Origin: Parcubacteria group bacterium M10-OD1-1
GTDB taxonomy: Bacteria; Patescibacteria; Paceibacteria; Moranbacterales; UBA2206
Direction: 5' to 3'
NCBI GenBank assembly: GCA_003056145.1
Contig: LSNL01000007.1
Coordinates: 1-44,240, forward strand
Length of the DNA: 44,240 bases
The notes under the pieces were generated by a model that saw only the letters and a program-made list of their open reading frames with translations, had not been told where the DNA came from and did no database searches. The translations under genes and the position numbers were made by a program. This document shows, in pieces, positions 6,041 to 15,003 of this stretch. Numbering within the stretch: position 1 is the first letter of the stretch; each line of letters starts with the position of its first letter.

Positions 6041-8572
6041 TTATCTATAAATATTTGTATTAATATAATCCTTTACATAAGTTGGTATTTTTTTCCTATA
6101 ATTTTCTGGAACATTTTCCAAGTCCTCCATAGTAAGTTTTGGATTAGTTGCTAGCTGATTAAATTCTTTAGTGTCAATAATATTTTCTATTTCTTTATCC
6201 TCAATGTAAGTATTAAAAAAATATTTTGTTTTTGCATATTCGTCTGGTGCTACTTCTCCCATTTCTGTTGCTCTAAACTTTTCAAATTCACTATCAAGCA
6301 ATTCTTCTTTTGTCTCAAATCGCTTTTTCTTTCCAAAAGCATAATCTAAAAGTTCATTCATTCTTACTCGTCTATCTAATTTTAATGCTTTTCTAATTTT
6401 ATCTAAATTCATAAAGTTTTTAGGCTTATCAAAAATTTGCACTCTAATAATATCACCAGCCTCTTGATAATTATTATTTTCTATCAATTTTTCTAACTCT
6501 TTATTTGTTTTTAAATCTTCATCAATAAATTTAGAAAATGCCTCTCTGTCTATCCTCATTCCGTCTTCACCGATTTTTGTTTTTTCTTTTGTCTTTATTT
6601 TATCTTCGGACTTAAGATCTATTTCATCAGCTATCGCAGGAACTAGTCCAATGCTAATATCCTCTTTTTTTCCCTCTTTTGGTAGTTCTAATATTTCATC
6701 ATAATCAAAATCTTCTTCAAAATATTGATAGTTAGCAAAAAAATCAAATAAATAAAAGTTATCTTTCTTTCTTGCTATTTCTTCTCTAGTTTCTGAGTCA
6801 ATGTACTTAAAAATATTTTTTCTAGTACCTCTTCCTTTGATTTGCACAAAATCAGATGGGGAAAATATCGGTCGCATTAATACAAGATTTAAAATATTCG
6901 GACAATCATAGCCTGTTGCCATCATCCCAACCGTAACTGTAACCCTCGATTTACTCGTTTTATAACCTTCCAAAAATTGGCTTGTGCCATTGAGTCGATC
7001 ATTAGCAAAATCAACAGTCATTTGTTGTGCTCCTTGCACATGAGAGGTAATTTGAACTGCAAAATCAGACTTATATTTTCCTAACCATTTCTGCATCGCT
7101 AACTTATTTAAAATACTTGTAATTTTAGCAGCATGATTTTGGCTAACTGCGAAAATAATCGTCTTGCCAATTTCACCGCTAACTGGATCAAGCTTTGCAT
7201 TATTTAAAAAAGCCTTACAAAATTGAACATTTGTTTCTTCATTAAAAAATCTTTTTTCAAAATTTCTTCCAAAAAAAGTTTCCTCGATTTCTTTTCCATT
7301 GTCATCAACGGTATGTACGGCATAACCCTCTTCGGATAAAAGTTCAGTAGTAATTTCTGTACGAATATCTAAAACATACGGATTAACTAAATATTTTGGC
7401 ACACCATCAGCTAAGCTAAATCTATAGGTAGGCTCTCCAGACTCACAACCAAAAGTTTTATAAGTATCTAATAATTGTCTTTTTTCATAAGCTCGTTGTG
7501 AATTTTGTTTAACATCTTCGTCAACTCCTTTTAAATACTCTTTTGGCGTAGCCGTTAGCCCAAGTTTAAATCCTACAAAATATTCAAAAACTGCTCGAGC
7601 ATTTCCACTTATTGACCTGTGAGATTCATCAGAAATAACAAACTCAAAATCAGTTGGTGAAAACTCTTTTTTATATCTGTCATTTGAAGCTAAGCTTTGC
7701 ACAGTTGAAATAACTATATGTGCATTTTTCCAAGTATCTCTTGATTCTTTATAAACAGCTATTTGATAATCTTTTTCTAAATAATCCCTAAAAGCTTTTT
7801 TTGCTTGATCTTCTAATTCCAACCTATCCACCAAAAATAATATCCTCTTAGCATTGCCCGTTTTAAGAAATAATTTTGAAATAGCCGCTGTAGTCAAGGT
7901 TTTTCCTGTTCCAGTCGCCATCTCTAAAAGATATCTAGTATTTCCTTTTTTGGCTGATTCTTGAATAGCGTAAATTGCCTCTAGCTGATAATCTCTTAAA
8001 ATTCTTACCCCTGTTTTAAATAAATAATCATTTTTTTCTTCCTCTGTTCCATTTTGCCACAGTGGATTATTTTGAAAGCTTAGATTTTTTGAAAGAGCAA
8101 TATAATCTTCACCCACTTCTTCTAGTGATAATCTTTCTGGATTCGGATTGTATTTACTAAATTCAGCTAATGATTCTTGTGTAGGGAATTTAATAATTAT
8201 TTCTGGATTTCCTTTTTCAATATCCCAAAGATAATGGATATTTCCATTCGATAAAATAACATAACGAGCATGATTTGTTCTGGCATATTTTCTAGCTTGA
8301 TCTTTTGCACTTAAAGGATTTATACTTTCTTTCTTTGCCTCTAAAACTACCAAAGCTTTTCCGTCTTGATCTAATAACAAATAATCAATATAGCCATCCT
8401 TTGTCATTTCAAAATTATCTCCCTGACTATTTATATCTTCTTTTTTAATCTTTACATTTGGCTCTAGTTGAATATTTGCCTCTCCATTTTCATCATCAAA
8501 AAACCGCCATCCTGCTTCTTCAAGAAGTTTGTTTATTTTTATTCGTGCTTTTGCCTCCTTTGCAGTTGTCAT
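6041..8572 (-). CDS. hsdR: Type I restriction endonuclease subunit R
   Basis: 843 residues, a usual size for the shorter EcoEI-like R subunits. The N-terminal nuclease domain shows the PD-(D/E)xK pattern (D63 in GYIDYLL, then E78-A-K80). The SF2 translocase follows: Walker A ATGTGKT (219-225), DESH box (314-317), the LTATP motif, and GRGTR late in the second RecA domain. The C-terminal region resembles the EcoEI R C-terminal domain that docks on the methyltransferase core. It is the first gene of the minus-strand operon and is preceded by a good promoter. All key motifs are intact, so restriction should work if a complete specificity subunit is made. Confidence 0.95.
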   Translation of the reverse strand: MTTAKEAKARIKINKLLEEAGWRFFDDENGEANIQLEPNVKIKKEDINSQGDNFEMTKDGYIDYLLLDQDGKALVVLEAKKESINPLSAKDQARKYARTNHARYVILSNGNIHYLWDIEKGNPEIIIKFPTQESLAEFSKYNPNPERLSLEEVGEDYIALSKNLSFQNNPLWQNGTEEEKNDYLFKTGVRILRDYQLEAIYAIQESAKKGNTRYLLEMATGTGKTLTTAAISKLFLKTGNAKRILFLVDRLELEDQAKKAFRDYLEKDYQIAVYKESRDTWKNAHIVISTVQSLASNDRYKKEFSPTDFEFVISDESHRSISGNARAVFEYFVGFKLGLTATPKEYLKGVDEDVKQNSQRAYEKRQLLDTYKTFGCESGEPTYRFSLADGVPKYLVNPYVLDIRTEITTELLSEEGYAVHTVDDNGKEIEETFFGRNFEKRFFNEETNVQFCKAFLNNAKLDPVSGEIGKTIIFAVSQNHAAKITSILNKLAMQKWLGKYKSDFAVQITSHVQGAQQMTVDFANDRLNGTSQFLEGYKTSKSRVTVTVGMMATGYDCPNILNLVLMRPIFSPSDFVQIKGRGTRKNIFKYIDSETREEIARKKDNFYLFDFFANYQYFEEDFDYDEILELPKEGKKEDISIGLVPAIADEIDLKSEDKIKTKEKTKIGEDGMRIDREAFSKFIDEDLKTNKELEKLIENNNYQEAGDIIRVQIFDKPKNFMNLDKIRKALKLDRRVRMNELLDYAFGKKKRFETKEELLDSEFEKFRATEMGEVAPDEYAKTKYFFNTYIEDKEIENIIDTKEFNQLATNPKLTMEDLENVPENYRKKIPTYVKDYINTNIYR

Positions 8573-8612
8573 ATTTTTATCTATTTAAACAATATTCTTA
8601 CTCAATATTTAA

Positions 8613-8641
8613 ATTATACTCTTTTGGTGGTGGAGAATCAA
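8613..8641 (-). promoter_or_regulatory. Promoter of the RM/kinase operon
   Basis: On the minus strand TTGATT (8641-8636) and TATAAT (8618-8613) are separated by 17 bp. Transcription would start near 8606, giving a leader of about 34 nt before hsdR. No other comparably strong promoter was noticed down to 2.1 kb, which supports a single operon through the HEPN gene. Confidence 0.6.
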
Positions 8642-8777
8642 AGAATAAGAAAGAAAAAAGAAGGGGGTTGTTTTATTGTTGTGTGATTGATTTGCTTTGC
8701 CTTTTTGTGTTCCATGAAGTGCATAGTAATATCAACGGTACTTTTTAAAAAAAGTAAGTTAAAGAGAGCAAAATTGT

Positions 8778-8832
8778 ATAAAAAAATCTCATCCTCTTTT
8801 CAATTGATAAACAACTGAATTGAGAACGAGAT
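8778..8832 (-). terminator. Intrinsic terminator of the leu operon
   Basis: Minus-strand transcript from leuB folds with AATCTC (8832-8827) pairing to GAGATT (8790-8785), with further pairing inside, followed by a run of T residues on the minus strand. It lies 20 bp after the leuB stop. Between it and the hsdR promoter (8642-8777) I see no gene. Confidence 0.7.
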
Positions 8833-8851
8833 TGGTTTTCGCGCTGAAATT

Positions 8852-9922
8852 TTAATTTAATCTTTTAAGAACTTCATCGCCCATTTGTTGAGTAGTCAAC
8901 TGACGGCAACCATCCGACATTATATCGGCTGTCCGTAATCCGTCAGCTATGGTTTTTTTAACTGCTGTTTCAATGACCACAGCTGCTTCCTCCAGATTAA
9001 AACTGTAACGGAGCATCAACGCCAAAGAAAGAATCTGCGCCAAAGGATTAGCAATCCCCTTACCAGCAATATCAGGAGCACTGCCACCAGCTGGCTCGTA
9101 CAGTCCAAAATTGGTTTCTCCATTAATACTTGCACTCGGCAACATACCGAGCGAACCAGTCAGTTGAGCAGCTTCGTCTGACAAAATATCACCAAACATA
9201 TTTGAGCAAAGAATAACATCAAATTGCTTGGGATCGCGAACTAACTGCATCGCCGCATTATCCACATATAGATGACTACATTCCACCTCTGGATATTCAT
9301 TAGCAATTTTGCCAACAATATCCCTCCAAAGCTTACTGCACATTAACACATTGGCCTTATCAATTGAAACAACTTTTTTGTTTCGTTTCATTGCGATTTG
9401 AAAAGCACAATGAGCAATACGTTCAATTTCACTTTGACTGTAAGTCATAGTATCAACAGCAGTATTACCATCGATACTCTTTGGTTCAGCAAAGTAAATT
9501 CCACCGGTCAGCTCTCTAACCACCAAAATACTCAATCCTTTTAAAAATTCTGGTTTCAGAGAAGAAGCGTTCTCAAGACCATCATAAACTATTACTGGTC
9601 GCAAGTTAGCAAATAAACCATATCTTTTGCGCAACGGCAAAAGAGCTCCTTGCTCTGGTGTTAGCTCCGAAGGCAAATCAGCCCATTTGGGACCGCCGAT
9701 ACTACCAAACAAAACGGCAGCAACTTCATCGCATATTTTTTTGGTTTCCTCCGGAAAAGGGTGTCCAGTTTCATCATAAGCAACTCCTCCAATAAGACAA
9801 GTTTGCTTTTCAAATTTGATCCCAAATTCATTTTCAATGACATTTAAAACTCTAAGTGCCTGAGTCATAACCTCAGGACCAATTCCGTCACCCGGTAACA
9901 CAGCTATTTTCTTATTCATCAT
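8852..9922 (-). CDS. leuB: 3-isopropylmalate dehydrogenase
   Basis: Oxidises and decarboxylates 3-isopropylmalate to 2-oxoisocaproate with NAD, the third leucine-specific step, in the cytoplasm. The N-terminal KIAVLPGDGIGPEV nucleotide-binding segment and the later NMFGDILSDEAA and GSAPDIAGKGIANP segments are family hallmarks. I start at 9922 (356 residues, the usual length) because AGGAGG at 9936-9931 lies 8 nt upstream; the frame is open up to 9964, inside leuD. The gene overlaps no neighbour with this start and is the last in leuC-leuD-leuB. Its G+C and its perfect Shine-Dalgarno site differ from most genes in the window. Confidence 0.95.
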   Translation of the reverse strand: MMNKKIAVLPGDGIGPEVMTQALRVLNVIENEFGIKFEKQTCLIGGVAYDETGHPFPEETKKICDEVAAVLFGSIGGPKWADLPSELTPEQGALLPLRKRYGLFANLRPVIVYDGLENASSLKPEFLKGLSILVVRELTGGIYFAEPKSIDGNTAVDTMTYSQSEIERIAHCAFQIAMKRNKKVVSIDKANVLMCSKLWRDIVGKIANEYPEVECSHLYVDNAAMQLVRDPKQFDVILCSNMFGDILSDEAAQLTGSLGMLPSASINGETNFGLYEPAGGSAPDIAGKGIANPLAQILSLALMLRYSFNLEEAAVVIETAVKKTIADGLRTADIMSDGCRQLTTQQMGDEVLKRLN

Positions 9923-9938
9923 TTTTTTTACCTCCTTG

Positions 9939-10451
9939 TTAGTAATTTTTAGCAACAAAGCCAACTAGGCCATCTTCACGCACCAGTCGTTCCGCAAATT
10001 CATCTAGCGAAAAACGAAAGATTAAACCATTGTTGCATTTAATCTGTTTCTCATTAAGGTCAACTTCACAATTAACCATTCGTCCGGCTGCGTTAAACAT
10101 CTGATCAATTTCGCTTTGGCTAATTTCAATCGCCAGTAATCCTCTATTGAACATATTTTGTCGAAAAATTCTGGCAAAACTTGGAGCAATCACTACTTTG
10201 AAATCATTTGCCTCAAGCGCCCAAACAGCATGTTCACGAGATGAACCACAACCAAAATTTTCTTGAGCAATTAAAATAGTTGCTTCTTGAAAATCTTGAT
10301 TAGATTGACTAAAGCCCGGCATATCCAAATCCTCAAAAAGATGAGGACCAAGACCACTAATACTAATTCCAGTAAGATACTTAGCAGGAATAATTTGATC
10401 AGTGTCTATGTTTGCACGATCAAGAAAATAAACTTTCTCTTGAATTTTCAT
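9939..10451 (-). CDS. leuD: 3-isopropylmalate dehydratase small subunit
   Basis: 170 residues, the short type that pairs with the 419-residue class of LeuC seen in archaea, clostridia and thermophiles rather than the 200-residue proteobacterial LeuD. It contains NIDTDQIIPAKYL near the start and GCGSSREHAVWAL, the swivelling-domain segment that reaches the active site. With LeuC it isomerises 2- to 3-isopropylmalate. Its ATG follows the leuC TAA directly and its Shine-Dalgarno AGGGAGG lies inside the last codons of leuC, so the two are translationally coupled. Confidence 0.95.
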   Translation of the reverse strand: MKIQEKVYFLDRANIDTDQIIPAKYLTGISISGLGPHLFEDLDMPGFSQSNQDFQEATILIAQENFGCGSSREHAVWALEANDFKVVIAPSFARIFRQNMFNRGLLAIEISQSEIDQMFNAAGRMVNCEVDLNEKQIKCNNGLIFRFSLDEFAERLVREDGLVGFVAKNY

Positions 10452-11711
10452 TTATATTACCTCCCTAGGATCAGTTATAAATCCTCGCAAAGCTGTAGCC
10501 GCGGCAGTATCCGGACTCATCAAATGAACTGTACCACCCTTCCCCATACGCCCAGGAAAATTACGGTTAGTTGTAGAAGCACAAACCTCTCCTTTAGCCA
10601 AAACACCGCTAGACATCCCCAAGCAAGCACCACAAGTCGGGTTGGTAAAGCAAGCACCAGCTTGAATAAAAATTTCCGCTAGTCCTTCTTGAATAGCTTG
10701 TATTTGAACTTGGGTTGTGGCTGGAGATACAATCATACGCACGGATTTAGCAATATGTTTACCTTCCAAAATCTTGGCCGCTATTCGCAAATCAGTAATC
10801 CGTCCATTAGTGCAACTACCAAGATAAACTTGATCAACTTTTGTTCCAGCCATTTCAGTAACAGATTTAACTTGACTTGGATTACTACCAAAAGTGACTT
10901 GTGGTTCTAACAAAGATAAATTGAATAAAAGATCTTTGTCATATTGAGCATCACTATCGGGTTGCCAATCCCAAATCAAAGATTCTATTTCTAGATTTCT
11001 CTGTCGGCAGTATTCAAGAGTTTGTCCATCGGGATAACAAAGACCGGAAGTGGCACCAGCTTCAACACTCATATTGCAGATTGTCATCCGACTTTCCATA
11101 TCCATGTTTTCAATAATTGGACCACAAAACTCAATGACATAATCAGTTGCACCTTTTACTCCCAGTTGCGAAATCAGATACAAAATCACATCTTTGGCAT
11201 AAACATTTTCAGATAATTTGCCATCAAGCTGGATTCTCATTGTTTTAGGTTCGCGGAAAAATACTACACCCTTAAGAATTGCTGCTTCTAAATCGGTGGT
11301 GCCGATACCAGCAGCAAATGCTCCAAAAGCGCCGTGAGTACAAGTATGAGAATCGCCACAAACGATGGTCATACCTGGAAGAACATGTCCCTGTTCTGGC
11401 AAAAGAGCGTGACAAACTCCATTACTACCAACATCATAAAACTTAATGTCATGCCGTCTAACCCAATCACGCATTACTTTTCCTTGTAAAGCAGTGGCGC
11501 TGTCTTTAGCTGGATTAACATGGTCAATCAGGGCAACAATCTTATTGGGATTGAAAACTTCATCGCCCCATTTGTTTTGAATATCCAAAATTGCTGGTGG
11601 CGTAGTGATTTCGTGACACATTACCAAATCAACTTCTAAAGCTACTGTACCAGCTGATGGTCGATCAATAATATGACCATCAAAAATCTTTTGAACTAAT
11701 GTCTTACCCAT
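10452..11711 (-). CDS. leuC: 3-isopropylmalate dehydratase large subunit
   Basis: 419 residues, aconitase family, LeuC/homoaconitase type 2. The three [4Fe-4S] ligands are visible: C300 in GSCTNGR and C360 and C363 in CGACLG. GDSHTCTHGAFG (119-130) is the substrate-binding segment. AGGAGG lies 9 nt before the ATG at 11711. It begins the leuCDB operon, which lacks leuA in this window; the enzymes could also serve the citramalate route to isoleucine, since LeuCD and LeuB accept that branch. Leucine biosynthesis genes are rare in reduced Patescibacteria-like genomes, so lateral acquisition is plausible. Confidence 0.95.
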   Translation of the reverse strand: MGKTLVQKIFDGHIIDRPSAGTVALEVDLVMCHEITTPPAILDIQNKWGDEVFNPNKIVALIDHVNPAKDSATALQGKVMRDWVRRHDIKFYDVGSNGVCHALLPEQGHVLPGMTIVCGDSHTCTHGAFGAFAAGIGTTDLEAAILKGVVFFREPKTMRIQLDGKLSENVYAKDVILYLISQLGVKGATDYVIEFCGPIIENMDMESRMTICNMSVEAGATSGLCYPDGQTLEYCRQRNLEIESLIWDWQPDSDAQYDKDLLFNLSLLEPQVTFGSNPSQVKSVTEMAGTKVDQVYLGSCTNGRITDLRIAAKILEGKHIAKSVRMIVSPATTQVQIQAIQEGLAEIFIQAGACFTNPTCGACLGMSSGVLAKGEVCASTTNRNFPGRMGKGGTVHLMSPDTAAATALRGFITDPREVI

Positions 11712-12028
11712 TTTTCAATACCTCCTTTTTTAAATTAATGGTTCTTTGATTGTTAAATAGCTCTTCTTACTTAAGCAAATTAAACTAGAAAAATCAAATT
11801 TATCTATCCGTCTTTATTATTTCAAAAAAAATTAAGCCCCGCCTTCTATCTTAAAAGAAAACCAAAAGGAATTTTTCTTTTACTAACATAACGTACCAAC
11901 CATAAATTTTACCTTTCTTTCTCGTTATTTTTGGACAAGCTTTTTTTGAGAACAGGGGAAAATCTTATCCAAGAAAGACAAAACCTGTAACTAACGCTAC
12001 GATTACCAAAAAATCAAAGAAAAGAAAA
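11712..12028 (-). promoter_or_regulatory. leuC leader region with possible leucine leader peptide
   Basis: A 317-bp stretch without a long gene. On the minus strand a 12-codon frame (11889-11851) reads MLVKEKFLLVFF, three leucines in twelve, and its codons form a 9-bp stem (AAAAGAAAA with TTTTCTTTT). Further upstream TTGGATAAG (11972-11964) can pair with CTTGTCCAA (11939-11931). After the small frame comes AAGGCGGGGCTT and then eight T residues, a weak terminator-like element. This could be a leucine attenuator. There is no T-box consensus, and I could not find a convincing promoter. Confidence 0.3.
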
Positions 12029-12045
12029 GTCGGCAAAATGCCGAC
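12021..12045 (-). terminator. Terminator after tRNA-Leu
   Basis: GTCGGCA (12045-12039) pairs with TGCCGAC (12035-12029) around a 3-nt loop, followed on the minus strand by TTTTCTTTTC. It lies 11 bp after the tRNA-Leu CCA and separates the tRNA transcript from leuC. Confidence 0.85.
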
Positions 12046-12056
12046 AAGTTAGATTC

Positions 12057-12143
12057 TGGTGCCCGGAGCGAGACTTGAACTCGCACGGTATTACTACCGA
12101 GGGATTTTAAGTCCCTTGTGTCTACCAATTCCACCATCCGGGC
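12057..12143 (-). tRNA. tRNA-Leu (UAA anticodon)
   Basis: The minus strand reads GCCCGGA at the 5' end, pairing with TCCGGGC, then ACCA, so the CCA end is encoded. The anticodon loop CTTAAAA gives UAA. A long variable arm (CGGTAGTAATACCG) marks it as a class II leucine tRNA. It lies upstream of the leu operon on the same strand, with a terminator between. Confidence 0.97.
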
Positions 12144-12206
12144 TTATAAAAACATTCCTATTATACTTAATTATTTATCTACTGACAAATAATATTTTCC
12201 TTTTTG

Positions 12207-12277
12207 AGGTCGCGCCCGGATTTGAACCGGGGTGAAGGGTTTTGCAGACCCACGCCTAACCGCTCGGCCACACGACC
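12207..12277 (-). tRNA. tRNA-Cys (GCA anticodon)
   Basis: Acceptor GGTCGTG pairs with CGCGACC; the anticodon stem-loop GGGTCTGCAAAACCC gives GCA. The discriminator is U, as expected for cysteine tRNA. CCA is not encoded, in contrast to the adjacent tRNA-Leu. Confidence 0.95.
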
Positions 12278-12378
12278 ATTATTATTCTCTATTCTCAATT
12301 TTAAATTAGAACTACTTATTTATAGATACTACCAAAACATTCTGGGCTAGTCAATGAAAATAAAACTATAACTAAACG

Positions 12379-12406
12379 AAAAAATCCCCTGTTCAAACAA
12401 GGGATT
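12379..12406 (-). terminator. Terminator of the 3D-domain gene
   Basis: Minus strand: AATCCC ... GGGATT with a TGAA-type loop (12406-12383), followed by T residues. It lies 18 bp after the stop of the 3D-domain gene. Confidence 0.8.
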
Positions 12407-12423
12407 TAATAGCTAGTCAAAAA

Positions 12424-12996
12424 TTAGTTAACTATTTCTGCTAAGAGTCTTTGACGTCCAAAAGCAAAAGCCTGAGATTTAGTTTTCATATAGATATCTA
12501 TGTGATTGCCTTTTATAGCTCCTCCTCTGTCTTCGCAAATATAAGTACCTAAACCAGCAATCTGTAATTTAGTTCCAAAAGGTAAGTAACTAGGACAAGC
12601 GACAGTTTCATTCTCTTTAACTAGTAAACCTGAAGCTGTAATTCCATCAGATTTTCCACATTCATCAGCAGCCGCTGTATAGGCTGAAGCATTAATGATA
12701 AATTTTTTTTGTGGTACAGTTATTCTCTTGGCTCGCTTTTGAAATTTAGCCAAATATTTTTCTCTTTTAGTTTCTTGAGGTTTTTTCCCCAAAAGAAAAC
12801 CTTCCGAATTATTATCCATTAAAGCTAACATTACTGTATTTTGTTGATCAATAATTGGATAATTAGCAATCTTTTCTTCTATTTTTAAATTTGTTTTTGT
12901 TTCATTAGATTGAAAGACCTCGGCGGCTAGAACTACTTGTGGTAGAAGTAGTGCTATAATTATTCGCCAGACTACGAAAGCACTAATGATACGCAT
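12424..12996 (-). CDS. Exported 3D-domain protein (double-psi beta-barrel)
   Basis: 190 residues. Residues 1-25 form a signal peptide ending near LAAE. The C-terminal half (about 100-190) is a 3D domain, named for three aspartates, visible as D111 (ADECG), D156 (EDRGG) and D167 (GNHIDIY). It also has TASG and LPFGTKLQI. The fold is that of MltA/RlpA-like barrels, which bind or cleave peptidoglycan, so this is probably a cell-wall lytic or remodelling protein outside the membrane. It has its own promoter and terminator. The 75-residue linker (25-100) is lysine-rich and shows no known domain. Confidence 0.85.
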   Translation of the reverse strand: MRIISAFVVWRIIIALLLPQVVLAAEVFQSNETKTNLKIEEKIANYPIIDQQNTVMLALMDNNSEGFLLGKKPQETKREKYLAKFQKRAKRITVPQKKFIINASAYTAAADECGKSDGITASGLLVKENETVACPSYLPFGTKLQIAGLGTYICEDRGGAIKGNHIDIYMKTKSQAFAFGRQRLLAEIVN

Positions 12997-13016
12997 TCAT
13001 TATTTCTAATTGTTAG

Positions 13017-13049
13017 CTATCTTTCTTAAATCCCCCTTTTGAAAGATAG
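13017..13049 (-). promoter_or_regulatory. Hairpin with G-rich loop in the 5' UTR of the 3D-domain gene
   Basis: On the minus strand CTATCTTTC (13049-13041) pairs perfectly with GAAAGATAG (13025-13017). The 15-nt loop contains AGGGGGA. The hairpin ends 20 nt before the ATG. It could influence translation or mRNA stability; no riboswitch family matches by eye. Confidence 0.45.
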
Positions 13050-13093
13050 GCTAATTAAAAATTTGAACTTAATTTATTTTTAATTAACTTAAG

Positions 13094-13122
13094 ACTATAG
13101 CAAATAAAACTAATTTTGTCAA
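13094..13122 (-). promoter_or_regulatory. Promoter of the 3D-domain gene
   Basis: TTGACA (13122-13117), 17-bp spacer, TATAGT (13099-13094) preceded by TGC, an extended -10. Transcription would start near 13087, giving a leader of about 90 nt. The rest of the 359-bp gap up to 13355 is A+T-rich and shows nothing else that I recognise. Confidence 0.75.
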
Positions 13123-13355
13123 TAGCTATTTTGAATTATTGGCTCAAATAAAGTCTTTTTTCTTATTTTTTCGCTTTAATCAGGTAAGATTAAGAATAAT
13201 AGCCTATTCTTTTTAGCTAATTATCTTGAACTTGATTTTAATTTTAATATTTTGAAAATCTATGTTAAAATTAAATTTGTTATTTAATTTTACTAACTTT
13301 ATCTGCTAAGCTAATAATTATTAAAAATTTGCTTTAAAGATAATTAAACAAATAA

Positions 13356-13709
13356 ATGAGAAATATTCAAGAAATTTTTAACGAAATTCAAGAATTAAAA
13401 AAAGAACAAAAAGGAATAAGAGCTGAATATAAAGATGCTCTTGATAATGCTAATGAATATGAAGAAACGGTAGATGAGGCGAAAGAATTACGAGAAAAGA
13501 AAAAACAAATTGAAACTATGGTTCAAGGACAATTAGGACTTCGCTATCAACGATTTGAAGAAATTAAAGACAAACTAGTAGAATTAAATGAGATGTTAAC
13601 AGATGTAGCTATGACTACTTTAATGGGAGGAAAAACTATTGAGTTAAAAGATCAATATGAAAATGAATATGAACCAGTTTACAAAATAACTTTTAAGAAA
13701 AGAAATTAA
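13356..13709 (+). CDS. Small coiled-coil protein of unknown function
   Basis: 117 residues, not recognised. Residues 1-95 are dominated by E, K, L and I with heptad-like spacing, predicting a long helical hairpin or coiled coil. The last 20 residues, ending YEPVYKITFKKRN, may form a strand. There are no membrane segments, cysteines or catalytic motifs. It stands alone on the plus strand between two minus-strand genes. Codon use matches the host. A structural or binding role is likely, but nothing more can be said. Confidence 0.7.
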   Translation: MRNIQEIFNEIQELKKEQKGIRAEYKDALDNANEYEETVDEAKELREKKKQIETMVQGQLGLRYQRFEEIKDKLVELNEMLTDVAMTTLMGGKTIELKDQYENEYEPVYKITFKKRN

Positions 13710-13730
13710 AGTTTTAAAGATATTTATTTT

Positions 13731-14939
13731 TTAACCTAAACTATTTCCTACTCGCAAATTAAAACTAATTAATTTACTCTCTTCTACTGCTGGTTGATTA
13801 AAAGGGTCTACTCTTCTCAACATAGAAGAATAGACTGCAAAATACTGCCAGAAAACCATCCACTCCCCCATATTTTCTTGGCTAATTTCTGAAATTAAAA
13901 CCTCAACAACAGGAATTTTTTTATTGATACAATTTTCTAAAACTCCTTGTCTGTCAAAATGCATTGATTTTAATGCCGATAGACCAGCCAACTTCTTTAA
14001 GGCTACTCCATCAAATTTTATATCTTCTAATTCAAGCGGAATTTCAATTTTAAAATCATCCTCTGAATTTTCCACCCCAACCAATAAACCCGCAACATTT
14101 TTTGTTCCGCCAAAAAATCTTTGATTAGTATGATGTTGTGATTCTGGCGCATAATCTCCAAAAATTATTTGACCTTTTCCATCTTTTCCTGAGCTTTCAT
14201 GAACCAGCTGAATAATTAGAGGCAAGAAAGCAAAAAGAGAAGTGGAATATAGAGAAGAAAAAATTTCCGCGTAACCTTTTTTCTCTAATTTGCAAAAATA
14301 CCAAGCTAATTTAAGCGCATTATTTTTTTCAATCTCTACTTTATTATTATAAAATTGATATCCTTTTCGTGCTCCTTTATAAATTTTTTCAATGTCTAAT
14401 CCCATAAGATATGCCGGAACCAATCCACAAGAAGTCATTCCCGAATAACGACCACCTACTTCAGGATGGACAATAATATCCCATCTTTTTTTTTGTGCGA
14501 TTTGACGTAATGGGTTATCCTTTTCTCCAGTAATCACAAGTACCTGATAATCTAGAAAAGAGAGCAGTGGCTCCAGACTATTAATATTAGCTCCGGACTT
14601 AGAAATAATCAAAATCAGAGTATCCTCTTTTTTGTATTGTTTCTTTAATTCATTAATAAGTTCTGGCTCAACTGAAGCTAAAAATTTAAAATTAGTTTTG
14701 TTTCGATATTCAAAAAGAGAATGAAAAAATGCCCAAGCGCTGGTTCGTGATCCACCATTTCCAATTAGAATTATATTTTTGAATTTTTTGAATTTCTCAG
14801 TTTTCTCAATAATATATTTCAAATCAGTTTTGATTTTTTCGAAACTGAAATCGTCTTGTTGCAGGATTTTCTCTAAAATATCCTGACTTTTTGAAAAATC
14901 TGAATTAACCAGAAGATTGTCATAATTTATTTTTATCAT
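13731..14939 (-). CDS. pgi: Glucose-6-phosphate isomerase
   Basis: Interconverts glucose 6-phosphate and fructose 6-phosphate in the cytoplasm. The 402-residue length is at the short end of the family. Visible motifs are ISKSGANINS (phosphate loop), VGGRYSGMTSCGLVPAY (SIS-type PGI signature), HESSGKDGKG with the catalytic His/Glu region, QHHTNQ and DPFNQPAVEESK with the ring-opening lysine near the end. Neighbouring manC and a phosphomannomutase/phosphoglucomutase suggest a hexose-phosphate supply for glycan precursors. An extended -10 (TGGTATAAT) lies about 55 bp upstream. Confidence 0.93.
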   Translation of the reverse strand: MIKINYDNLLVNSDFSKSQDILEKILQQDDFSFEKIKTDLKYIIEKTEKFKKFKNIILIGNGGSRTSAWAFFHSLFEYRNKTNFKFLASVEPELINELKKQYKKEDTLILIISKSGANINSLEPLLSFLDYQVLVITGEKDNPLRQIAQKKRWDIIVHPEVGGRYSGMTSCGLVPAYLMGLDIEKIYKGARKGYQFYNNKVEIEKNNALKLAWYFCKLEKKGYAEIFSSLYSTSLFAFLPLIIQLVHESSGKDGKGQIIFGDYAPESQHHTNQRFFGGTKNVAGLLVGVENSEDDFKIEIPLELEDIKFDGVALKKLAGLSALKSMHFDRQGVLENCINKKIPVVEVLISEISQENMGEWMVFWQYFAVYSSMLRRVDPFNQPAVEESKLISFNLRVGNSLG

Positions 14940-14994
14940 CTTGATTTTTTTTATTTATAAATTTAATCTCTATTAACTTTATTCTTATTTTTTA

Positions 14995-15003
14995 ATTATA
15001 CCA
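14995..15003 (-). promoter_or_regulatory. Extended -10 element upstream of pgi
   Basis: Minus strand TGGTATAAT. A correctly spaced -35 is weak (TGCTTG, 17 bp), which is typical where an extended -10 substitutes for it. Confidence 0.5.

Noticed and set aside
11712..12028. T-box riboswitch for leuC
   Set aside because: No AGGGTGGNACCGCG-type T-box sequence and no specifier-loop architecture could be found.
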